Positions 37,925 to 48,700 of a DNA stretch of 64,000 nucleotides are shown in pieces. The notes beneath the pieces are model-generated. The model saw only the letters and a list, made by a program, of their open reading frames with translations. It did not search any database and was not told where the DNA came from. How positions within the stretch are numbered: the first letter of the stretch is position 1; each line of letters begins with the position of its first letter. A program made the translations under genes and the position numbers. This DNA is from Macrostomum hystrix (Eukaryota; Platyhelminthes; Macrostomidae). The stretch covers positions 2,728,001-2,792,000 of the forward strand of contig CATNEN010000002.1 of NCBI GenBank assembly GCA_950097015.1. The letters run 5' to 3'.

Positions 37925-38372
37925 GGTACCTGCACACTTTGTCATCTCACAACTTTGTCATCCAGATGACGATCTGTCCAATATCTCAGATGGTGGATGA
38001 CGAAGAGACGTAGACTTGTGGACACTTCGTCATCTATAAAACAAAAGTTTTCAAAGTTAGAACAGAACCACCCCTCCCCACCCCTCCTCACATCGTGTTG
38101 GCACCTAGGCCTATCTTTCAACTCTTATAATGAAATCAGTTTTGACACCTCTTTTTGACAATTTAGAGTGTGAAGTGTGCTCACACCTCTGCCCCACCAC
38201 CCCACCCTCACTTTTTTTATGTCGAACTTGATTGCTTGTTATTAGGCCTAGTAGATGACGAACTGACCAAATTTTAAAGCATGCCAATTGGCTGGATGAC
38301 GAAGTGTCCTACCTTCTAAGTGGATGACGAAGTTGTAAGATGACGAAGTGTCTATGTCTAGGATCCTTTACA
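37925..38372. mobile_element. MITE-like element, CACTTYGTCATC inverted repeats
   Basis: The left inverted repeat (37935-37964, CACTTTGTCATCTCACAACT and on) and the right one (38321-38350) match over 30 bp apart from C/T differences. The outer right terminus (CCTAGACATAGACACTTCGT in reverse complement) is also found at 39420-39450. This suggests a family of elements with this end. Confidence 0.65.
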
Positions 38373-38713
38373 GGGATTCAAAATTTACCAGTATTACACA
38401 AATTTGTCTGAATCATCTCCAACATTCCCCAAGTGTATTAATAAATATTGCAAGTTTTATCAAGTAGAATAAGTCTAAATCTATATGTATTTATGCATAC
38501 TCGAGTCGTACGAAGGAAAAGCTAAAATTAAATAATTTCATAATACTTAAAACAAACCTAATGCTTGTAAGTCGTTATTTTAATGAAGCATGATTAATGG
38601 AGGAATGCAAAATCGAGAATTAATAATTCTATATATTCGCAATTATCGTTCGCATTTCTAAGTTTGCAGTCTAATAATGTGCAATGGTTTCAGTTCAGTT
38701 CTTCGGTTGACGA

Positions 38714-39233
38714 TCATTTCGTCTGCCGCCTTTTCGTCTGCCGCCTTTTCGTCTGCCAATATACGATATAGTCGTTTCGTCTGCCAATATATATAATATA
38801 TAAATCGGAATAACTAATAATGTCATCAAGCTTCGCATGGAAGGGTAATGTAAATGTCTTATGAATTATAATTTATTATAATGCTAGGATTTTTCTGAAA
38901 GTTCTGGAGCTAATATGTTGCATATAAATATACACAAAGCCAGAAGCAAATATCTCCAACCGTTTAGTTTCCTTCCAACTTTCATCTTTTTCGTGTATGA
39001 AAACTCTCATATGCAATTTTCGTAGAAAATATATAGGTTTCGTAGAAAATGAAGAAAAACTAAATGTATCAATATAAATAAAAAACATACTTAAAACTTG
39101 CTTATACTAATTTATTTTAATTCCCTACATAAAAAATACTAGATAAGTGAACCAAAGTAAACATAAATAAAAAAGTCGTTTCGTCTTTTCTGTACCAATT
39201 CTTTGGCAGACGAAAAGGCGGCAGACGAAATGA
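38714..39233. mobile_element. MITE-like element, TCATTTCGTCTGCCGCC inverted repeats
   Basis: A perfect 29-bp inverted repeat: TCATTTCGTCTGCCGCCTTT TCGTCTGCC at 38714-38742 and its reverse complement at 39205-39233. The CCGCCTTTTCGTCTG motif is repeated once more inside the left end. The interior of about 460 bp is AT-rich and non-coding. It lies between two copies of the other element end (38372 and 39450), so it may be nested. Confidence 0.7.
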
Positions 39234-40039
39234 CCGCAGACCAGTTCTTCTTCGGGCAGAAACGTTTGGGCAGGCTATTTAATCACATAAAACATGTAAA
39301 ACTGCTGCTTTGGTATGTGTCGTTACCTTCAATAAAGATAGGTGCGCTGTGTCTTCAAATTTTGGACACTTCGTCATCTTGCTAGAATCCGGAAGCTAAC
39401 TGCTAAAACTTCATCATCTAGGTGACGAAGTGTCCATGTCCAGGAACCTTAGGCCTATAACTTAATAACCTTGTTTCCACATAGTCCCTAAGTTGAATTC
39501 CACATTGAGGCCACATTTATTTGTACCACCTTTCTTATGGTATAGGCTAGTCAGTGTCTATATTAAGGTTCAAGACAACCTGAACGACTACACAACTAAA
39601 CCATTGTCTATTGTACTCAGCCCTCACCTCAAAATGAGTGCTATGGTATTTATCTTCTTTGTCCATATCGAGCCAGTCTTCCACTGTATACTCCTCAAAG
39701 AAAAGTAGGCCTAGCCTAGCCTTATTTCATTAGTAAGTACTTCTTACTTCTTATTTCTTACTAGAAAACAAAATATTTCATCCTTTTCTCTGCACTGTGT
39801 TCTGCCCTGAGGACTAGATAGGCCTATAAAAAAGGACTTAATCAGAGAAATGTCATTGTTGATTAGGGAATTTATGTTAGGCCCCTACACTTTAACTTTC
39901 AAATCCAAAGTCAGGTGCAGTGGGCAACTGAATTTGATATTGCTATTATGGAAGGTATTTTTAATTTGTTCTCAATTAGGCCCCTAATTGTCAAATAGAA
40001 TTAGCTATCCAATAGTGAATTTAAAAACATTTCTCACAT

Positions 40040-40987
40040 GTAAGCCCACCTCATAATTTCCATATCTTATCCTCTCAAACTGCTTCACATACTACTCTAC
40101 CAACCCTAGCAAAAATTGATTTCTTCTAAAAATACTAAAAAAATAAATTTTAATTTGAACAGCTCATAGTGCAGCAATGAAAGATTTTTTATTACTGATT
40201 GGTGAACCTAAAATTTTATTTCTGAACAAATTAAACATAAAGCAGATTCATACTTATGTTCAGAGCAGTTCAGAAATTTGTTCTAAGAAAGCCTACTTCC
40301 AAAATCAAAATGCAAAGTCAAAGAGGAACATCACATTGAGAGGCCACCATCTTCATGTGTGTGTGCAAATTTGACTTCCTATGCACCATACAAAGCCTTA
40401 AGAATCTTGAACTACTTGCTCCTGACATTAAAGGCAATGTTGTTGCTGATGGTGAGAACAAAAGAGAAGATGATAAAGTGAAAGGAGACACTTGATGAGA
40501 AGTTGCTGATTTAGTTCTTTTTCCACTATAGTATAACTTGTCACTCCAAGCTATGCAGTTCCTCTTAAATGCGCTATGAATTTAGTCACAGATTATCTGT
40601 CTCTTAGACTATGGATTTAGTCACAGATTATCTGTCTCTTTGACTATACTTGCTAACAGTGGAGGAAGGGAAAAAGAGTGTCAAAGTTCTCAACATGCAC
40701 TGTATAGTTTGTATATTTTGGTATTGCATCAAACATTATCACATAAAAACCTGAATTAAACACATATTTATTTTCATAGACTGTCAATTAAAAATATATA
40801 TAATTTTTTTAAACTTTTGTTTTTACATTGAACAAGGTTTCTTGCATAATTAAGGCATAGAAAGAACAATACATGGCAAATTCTTTCTGGTTCATGGCCA
40901 GCATGATTTAGACTATAAAAGCCTACCAACTCCAATGTGGAATGTTAAAGACAATTTTATATGCTAATCTACACTCACTTTTTTCAG
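40040..40987. other. AT-rich spacer with a short direct duplication
   Basis: Nothing coding is recognised. A 65-codon plus ORF (40177-40374) shows no domain. Around 40575-40650, ATTTAGTCACAGATTATCTG TCTCTT is present twice in tandem. Confidence 0.3.
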
Positions 40988-41027
40988 CTTGACTGATTTA
41001 TAGCCTCCAACGACATTGAAAAAAAAG

Positions 41028-42109
41028 ATGGATCTAATTTTCAATGCCCTGCGTGTTCTCACATTTCGAACTGTTTATGGAACAGCTGCAGCTAATCAAC
41101 AGCCAGAGCTGCCCCAAGCTGATATCGAGGCCCCAACTACTGACTCTGATAAGCAGCAGCAGCAGCAGAAAAAAACTCGCAGAACATTGGCGGGCAGTGA
41201 ATTGCGTTCTAAAACAAGAGTTGCTTCCACAGATGCCACTAATAGCAAGGATGTTGGCGTTTGGCAGCCCACACTACCTGCTTTGGTGCAGTCTGATTCA
41301 CCAACCGATCCTGATCCACAGACTGATCTAGAGACTGGTCCAGAGGCTAATCTAGAGACTGATCCACAGGCTAATCTAGAGACTGATCCACAGGCTAATC
41401 TAGAGGCTGATCCACAGGCTAATCTAGAGACTGGTCCACAGACTGATCTAGAGACTGGTCCACAGGCCGATCTTGAAACTGATCAGCAGGCGAACGATTT
41501 GGAGGCAACAAAGCTCCTTAATTTAAAGCCAGAGAACACGATTAAACAGCCCCTGGAGATTCTATATGAGAAAATTTCAACTTTTGCCAAGCCTCGTAAG
41601 TTGCGCCGTTATCAATTTATTATGAGGGATTCGTACAAAAATCCTGCGCTTTAACCTCTTTAGTTGTGATTCCCTAATTATGTTCCTTAAAGTTTGAACT
41701 TTTCAATTTCACATAATCCCTGGTATTGATTCCTACAATGCCTGACCCGATCCTCAGTTAACCGATTTCTTCATCCAGAATCCACTACACAATCGCCCGC
41801 GCACCGACCGCCTTCCTTCAGTTCGCTGGGACTCCACCGGCTGCTCGCTGGCAAATCCGAGACTTCACCTGGCGGAATCATCGCCCAGCTCTTGTAGCTT
41901 CCAGTTGATCAGCGGCGGCTGCGGCTACCTCATCAGCGTGACCGTCTGCCAGGAGGCTCCACCGGACAGTCCCCTGACTGTCAGCTGCGATCCGGCTGTG
42001 CCTGAGCTGGCGAGCATCTGGGACCAGCTGGTGGAACCCGGCGCCGCCTGCGCGGCTGATGCCATCTTGGAGCAGTCGCTGATGATCGCAGCTGCAGGGC
42101 TGGCCTGAT
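41028..42109 (+). CDS. unrecognised two-exon gene with an 8-residue internal repeat (about 284 aa)
   Basis: Exon 1, 41028-41595, ends at CCTC|GTAAGT (phase 1). Exon 2, 41822-42109, follows the strong acceptor CCGCCTTCCTTCAG and fits the phase. An upstream acceptor TTTTTTCAG at 40987 suggests a 5' UTR intron. The protein starts MDLIFNALRVLTFRTVYGT and has a short polyglutamine run. It carries a coding 24-bp minisatellite (DPQANLET and DLETGPQ units, about nine copies) and a lysine-rich stretch before the junction. Exon 2 is GC-rich, with QLISGGCGYLISVTVCQEAP at its core. AATAAA at 42280-42285 could end the transcript. I do not recognise a domain. The acceptor TCATCCAG (41778) would give a shorter alternative end. 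Confidence in a real gene is moderate, in the exact exon 2 lower. Confidence 0.6.
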
Positions 42110-43149
42110 GCATTTTCTAAGAAATCCTTAGCTCGCGGCTTCATGGTTAATTAGTGGTCGTAGCTTCTTTAATGTTGGTCATGTGATTGACCAACCATTT
42201 TTTATGGTCATGTCAGTCGTCATTGCTTCCTATATTATGCCCATATAATCATGCAGTTGTCACTTGTTCGTAAAATGGTAATAAAACATGGTTTTGATCA
42301 TACAAGCTTTGTCTCAATCATAAAGGTTGTTTGTCGTACCTCAGTTTATAGGTTGCAGCATTTTTTAAGTACTTTCAAAAGCAGCTCAAAATGGAAGCGC
42401 ATTCTTTTGCTAAAGCTGAATCTTTCACTGCTTTGAGCTAGTTAACCAGTGTTTTGAATTTCATGTTATCCAGAATTTACACTTCTACGATTTTCAGTCG
42501 GGTGCTCGATATATTTTTGAGCAGCTCGCATGGTCGCATTAAAACAATTGGCATTTTTATAATTTTTTAATTCAACTTTTTAAACTATTTCGCAATTACA
42601 CTGCTGTCAGTAGCACTAATGTGTGTTTAGGTGCACGTTTTTTATGTCATCTAAAGCCGCTAAAATTGCACTTAAATATTTAATCGTGTCTTTGTTGTCT
42701 CAATGTCCAATTAACTGTTCGTGTTGTCCGCCATAATTATACGATCGAAAAAACTTGAAAAAATTGTAAAACAATGGAAGTTTTTTCTCTTTGTTACCTG
42801 GATTTTTAGCTATGCAACGAAAATTTTCTTTCTCAGTGACGAGTTGCATATTCACCCAAGATATAGACTACAAATATATACGCCAGGGGTTTTCCTGAGC
42901 GCTAAAAATAGAAATATCGATCAAGCCATTCCAGATAGAATGTACATTCTACGCGTGCTTCTCGGCAGCGCTTTCTCATGTGGGGTTTTCCAGGGTGCTA
43001 AAAATAGACGCTGCGGCCGCCTAGCCTGTTTCTTAGTGGCAAATTCTAAAAAGCGAAGAAAATTGCAAGAACGCAGTAATTGACTACTATTTAGTAGCTG
43101 CAGTAGCTCAGATCCTCAGATTGCTGTAAGCCTTCTATCAGATTCTCAA
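42110..43149. other. 3' flank and AT-rich DNA
   Basis: Probable 3' UTR to about 42300, then AT-rich. A 120-codon plus ORF at 42721-43083 shows no recognisable domain and is not called. Confidence 0.3.
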
Positions 43150-43560
43150 GTAATCGGGTTGTCATGTAAAATTATGTAATCATCTTCTCAGATCTTCAGA
43201 TTACTGTAATCATCCTCTCTGATCTTCAGATTACTGTAATCATCCTCTCTGATCTTCAGATTACTGTAATCATCCTCTCTGATCCTCAGATTACTATAAT
43301 CATCCTCTCAGATCCTTAGATTACTGTAATCATCCTCTCAGATCCTCAGATTACTGTAATCATCCTCTCTGATCCTTAGATTACTGTAATCATCCTCTCT
43401 GATCCTTAGATTACTGTAATCATCCTCTCTGATCCTTAGATTACTGTAATCATCCTCTCTGATCCTTAGATTACTATAGTCATCCTCTAAGAGCCTCAGA
43501 TTACTGTGGTCATCCACTTAGATCTTCAGATTACTGTAATTATCATCCCAGATCCTCAGA
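43150..43560. repeat. 30-bp minisatellite
   Basis: About 14 copies of a 30-bp unit (TTACTGTAATCATCCTCTCT plus GATCCTTAGA), with CTTCAGA and CCTCAGA variants; degenerate at the right end. Confidence 0.95.
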
Positions 43561-43799
43561 AGACCACCACCCGCGCGCCAACACTGCTACAGTGTACAGT
43601 TATGCGATATAACTTAAAGCCAAAAAAGTTGCAGCAAATACTGGGTGGGAGAGAGCGGGCATCGGAAGCAGTTTTTTTTGCGTAAAATCGTTTCAGGGAA
43701 AACTTACAAGTGCTTTTTTAACAATACGTGCCCGTGAATTTAAGGTGTATAAACTGTTGACTGTAGCAAAATTATTGTGATGTAAAATGTATGTTGGAT

Positions 43800-45380
43800 T
43801 AGAGACATGGAATCAGTGATAGATACACGAGAATCAGTGATTGATACACGAAAATCAGTGATAGATCCATGAGAATCAGTGATAGATACACGAGAATCAG
43901 TGATAGATACATGAGAATCAGTGATTGATACACGAAAATCAGTGATAGATCCATGAGAATCAGTGATAGATACATGAGAGTCAGTGATAGATACACGAGA
44001 ATCAGTGATAGATACACGAGAATCAGTGATAGATACATGAGAATCAGTGATAGATACACGAGAATCAGTGATAGATACATGAGAATCAGTGATAGATACA
44101 CGAGAATCAGTGATAGATACACGAGAATCTGTGATAGATACATGAGAATCAGTGATAGATACACGAGAATCAGTGATAGATACATGAGAATCAGTGATAG
44201 ATACATGAGAATCAGTGATAGATACATGAGAATCAGTGATAGATACACGAGAATCAGTGATAGATACATGAGAATCAGTGATAGATACACGAGAATCAGT
44301 GATAGATACATGAGAATCAGTGATTGATACACGAAAATCAGTGATAGATCCATGAGAATCAGTGATAGATACATGAGAGTCAGTGATAGATACACGAGAA
44401 TCAGTGATAGATACACGAGAATCAGTGATAGATACACGAGAATCAGTGATAGATACATGAGAATCAGTGATTGATACACGAAAATCAGTGATAGATCCAT
44501 GAGAATCAGTGATAGATACATGAGAGTCAGTGATAGATACACGAGAATCAGTGATAGATACACGAGAATCAGTGATAGATACACGAGAATCAGTGATAGA
44601 TACATGAGAATCAGTGATAGATACATGAGAATCAGTGATAGATACACGAGAATCAGTGATAGATACATGAGAATCAGTGATTGATACACGAAAATCAGTG
44701 ATAGATCCATGAGAATCAGTGATAGATACATGAGAGTCAGTGATAGATACACGAGAATCAGTGATAGATACACGAGAATCAGTGATAGATACATGAGAAT
44801 CAGTGATAGATACACGAGAATCAGTGATAGATACACGAGAATCTGTGATAGATACATGAGAATCAGTGATAGATACACGAGAATCAGTAATAGATACATG
44901 AGAATCAGTGATAGATACATGAGAATCAGTGATAGATACACGAGAATCAGTGATAGATACACGAGAATCAGTGATAGATACATGAGAATCAGTGATAGAT
45001 ACACGAGAATCAGTGATAGATCCATGAGAATCAGTGATAGATACATGAGAGTCAGTGATAGATACATGAGAGTCAGTGATATATACACGAGAATCAGTGA
45101 TAGATACACGAGAATCAGTGATAGATACATGAGAATCAGTGATAGATACACGAGAATCAGTGATAGATACACGAGAATCTGTGATAGATACATGAGAATC
45201 AGTGATAGATACACGAGAATCAGTGATAGATACATGAGAATTGCAGTGATAGATACACGAGAATCAGTGATAGATACACGAGAATCAGTGATAGATACAT
45301 GAGAATCAGTGATAGATACATGAGAATCAGTGATAGATACATGAGAATCAGTGATAGATACATGAGAATCAGTGATGGAT
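43800..45380. repeat. 21-bp minisatellite, 1.6 kb
   Basis: About 75 copies of a 21-bp unit, GAGAATCAGTGATAGATACA plus C or T, with rarer marked variants (GATTGATACACGAAAATC, GATCCATG, GAGAGTC, ATCTGTG). The marked variants recur in the same order several times (for example 43915-43990, 44320-44385, 44465-44530, 44670-44740), so units were amplified as blocks. The 7-codon period makes a false 530-residue ORF on the minus strand. Confidence 0.95.
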
Positions 45381-45730
45381 AACATCGTCAAGCTGTACAG
45401 AGGAACAATTTACGAGGGGCCAGTATTTTTATTGAGTTTAAACTCAGGGGCTGATACACGGACTTGGGTAGAGGCAACGGCATTGAGGCAATGGATGAGT
45501 GAGAGTCAAGGGCATTGGCTTGCAGCTGGGTGTCGAATGAGCTGCATGCAAAGATAGGCTGCGAAAAATTGCTTCTCAAATGCCAATGCCGTGCCAGCTG
45601 CAAATGCCAGATTCCCATCACCAAACTCGCAAGAGCCTATAAATTTTCGGGGCAAATATTTTCGTCAGTCTAAATTTAGAACTTTTGTTGATATTTTTCA
45701 AGCTTTTTGACTTTTTTAACGCAGAAATAA

Positions 45731-48700
45731 ATGGAAACACTAGAGGACTTGGAAAAGTTTTGTAAGCCATTCGATTTCGAAGTTAATGGACAGCAAGTAC
45801 GGTAGGTGTGATTATAACTAAAAGTGATGAGGTGGATTGATGGATTGTGATGAGGTGGATTGATGGAAATTGTAATGAGGTGGATTGATGGAAATTGTGA
45901 TGAGGTGGATTGATGGACTCTGATGAGGTGGATGGATTGTGATGAGGTGGATGGATTGTGATGAGGCGGATGGATTGTGATGAGGTGGATGGATTGTGAT
46001 GAGGCGGATGGATTGTGATGAGGTGGATGGATTGTGATGAGGCGGATGGATTGTGATGAGGCGGATGGATTGTGATGAGGCGGATGGATTGTGATGAGGT
46101 GGATTGATGGATTGTGATGAGGCGGATGGAATGTGATGAGGCGGATGGATTGTGATGAGGTGGATGGATTGTGATGAGGCGGATGGATTGTGATGAGGCG
46201 GATGGATTGTGATGAGGCGGATGGATTGTGATGAGGCGGATGGAATGTGATGAGGTGGTTGGATTGTGATGAGGCGGATGGATTGTGATGAGGTGGATGG
46301 ATTGTGATGAGGTGGATGGATTGTGATGAGGCGGATGGATTGTGATGAGGCGGATGGATTGTGATGAGGTGGATTGATGGATTGTGATGAGGAGGATTGA
46401 TGGATTGTGATGAGGTGGATGGATTGTGATGAGGTGGATGGATTGTGATGAGGTGGATGGATTGTGATGAGGCGGATGGAATGTGATGAGGCGGATGGAA
46501 TGTGATGAGGCGGATGGATTGTGATGAGGTGGATGGATTGTGATGAGGCGGATGGATTGTGATGAGGCGGATGGATTGTGATGAGGTGGATTGATGGATT
46601 GTGATGAGGAGGATGGATTGTGATGAGGCGGATGGAATGTGATGAGGCGGATGGATTGTGATGAGGCGGATGGATTGTGATGAGGCGGATGGAATGTGAT
46701 GAGGCGGATGGATTGTGATGAGGCGGATGGATTGTGATGAGGCGGATGGATTGTGATGAGGCGGATGGATTGTGATGAGGTGGATTGATGGATTGTGATG
46801 AGGAGGATGGATTGTGATGAGGCGGATGGAATGTGATGAGGCGGATGGATTGTGATGAGGCGGATGGATTGTGATGAGGTGGATTGATGGATTGTGATGA
46901 GGCGGATGGATTGTGATGAGGCGGATGGAATGTGATGAGGCGGATGGATTGTGATGAGGCGGATGGATTGTGATGAGGCGGATGGATTGTGATGAGGTGG
47001 ATTGATGGATTGTGATGAGGAGGATGGATTGTGATGAGGCGGATGGAATGTGATGAGGCGGATGGATTGTGATGAGGCGGATGGATTGTGATGAGGCGGA
47101 TGGATTTTGATGAGGTGGATTGATGGATTGTGATGAGGCGGATGGATTTTGATGAGGTGGATTGATGGATTGTGATGAGGCGGATGGATTGTGATGAGGT
47201 GGATTGATGGATTGTGATGAGTTGGTTTCGGATTGTTACTGTTTGGAAAATTGGAAAACAAGCTTGACAAAAGCCCAGCATTCTGCCTCCAGCGCTGATC
47301 TGCCAGCAGAGATGAAGAGAGACACTAGCAGCAACCTATGGACAGTTCTGAAGAACTGCATTGGCAAGGTCGCTATCTATTTGAAGACCATATTTACTTT
47401 TCTCTCCTCTACTAGTCAGCATTTCCGTTGCCATGCCAACCACCCACCCACCCCACTGTAGGAGCTCAGTGGCATCACTATGCCGGTGAGTTTCAACGAG
47501 CCATTATCATTCCTGCAGCGGCTGTGCGAACCGTTGGAGTATTCGCACCTGCTGTTCAAGGCTGAGAGCTGCGAATGTGTCTTGGGTCGCTTAGAGGTGA
47601 GAATCTTTGTTTGGGATTGTAGCTATCCGAATAGGAGATTTTTGGTTTTATCTTTCATATACTAAGAATAGCATATTCTCATATCCCAGCTCAAAGCAAA
47701 TGGATGGCCCCTCAGTCTGATCTCCTTTGGGAATTGGTTCCCCCTTTTGTCTGCAGAAATTTCTCATTCCAACTGTTGTATATCATCAAAGCTCTTTAGA
47801 TGAGAAACTTACGCATTGCCTGTACTCCCTCTCTCTTTCGTTCCATTTGCCATGCCCTCTGCAGCCCTCTCTCCACTCTGATCTGCATGCTGTTGTGTGT
47901 TTACTCACCAGCTAAAGTGCAAAAGTACCATTCTAGCTGCAATATTCCATGCAACATTTCTGCCTAGTCAGCTCAGCTCCGCAACTGAACTCAGAGCTCA
48001 GCTCCCTCTCCTTCTCCCTCTCCCTCTCCTTCTCCCTCTCCTTCTTCCTCTCCCTCTCCTTCTCCCTCTCCCTCTCCTTCTCCCTCTCCTTCTCCCTCTC
48101 CTTCTCCCTCTCCTTCTCCCTCTCCCTCTCCTTCTCCTTCTCCCTCTCCTTCTCCCTCTCCCTCTCCTTCTCCTTCTCCTTCTCCCTCTCCTTCTCCCTC
48201 TCCTTCTCCCTCTCCTTCTCCCTCTCCCTCTCCTTCTCCCTCTCCTTCTCCTTCTCCCTCTCCTTCTCCCTCTCCTTCTCCTTCTCCCTCTCCTTCTCCC
48301 TCTCCCTCTCCTTCTCCCTCTCCTTCTCCTTCTCCCTCTCCTTCTCCCTCTCCTTCTCCTTCTCCTTCTCCTTCTCCTTCTCCTTCTCCTTCTCCTTCTC
48401 CCCCTCCCTCTCCTTCTCCTTCTCCTTCTCCTTCTCCTTCTCCCTCTCCCTCTCCTTCTCCTTCTCCTTCTCCCTCTCCTTCTCCTTCTCCTTCTCCCTC
48501 TCCTCCCCCTCCCTCTCCCCTCCTTCTCCCTCTCCTTCTCCTTCTCCTTCTCCCTCTCCTCCCCCTCCCTCTCCCCTCCTTCTCCCTCTCCTTCTCCTTC
48601 TCCTTCTCCTTCTCCTTCTCCTTCTCCCTCTCCCCTCCTTCTCCCTCTCCTTCTCCGTATCCTTCTCCCTCTCCCTCTCCCTCTCCGTCTCCCACTCCTT

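Noticed and set aside
43799-45391. 530-codon minus-strand ORF of a LSLILMY repeat
   Set aside because: It lies wholly within a 21-bp minisatellite. The period is a multiple of 3, so several frames on both strands are open; there is no start context, splice signal or non-repeat domain.
45783-47281. Two minus-strand ORFs of about 490 codons (His/Pro/Ser repeats)
   Set aside because: Artefact of the 19-bp array in ORP intron 1, on the opposite strand to the gene.
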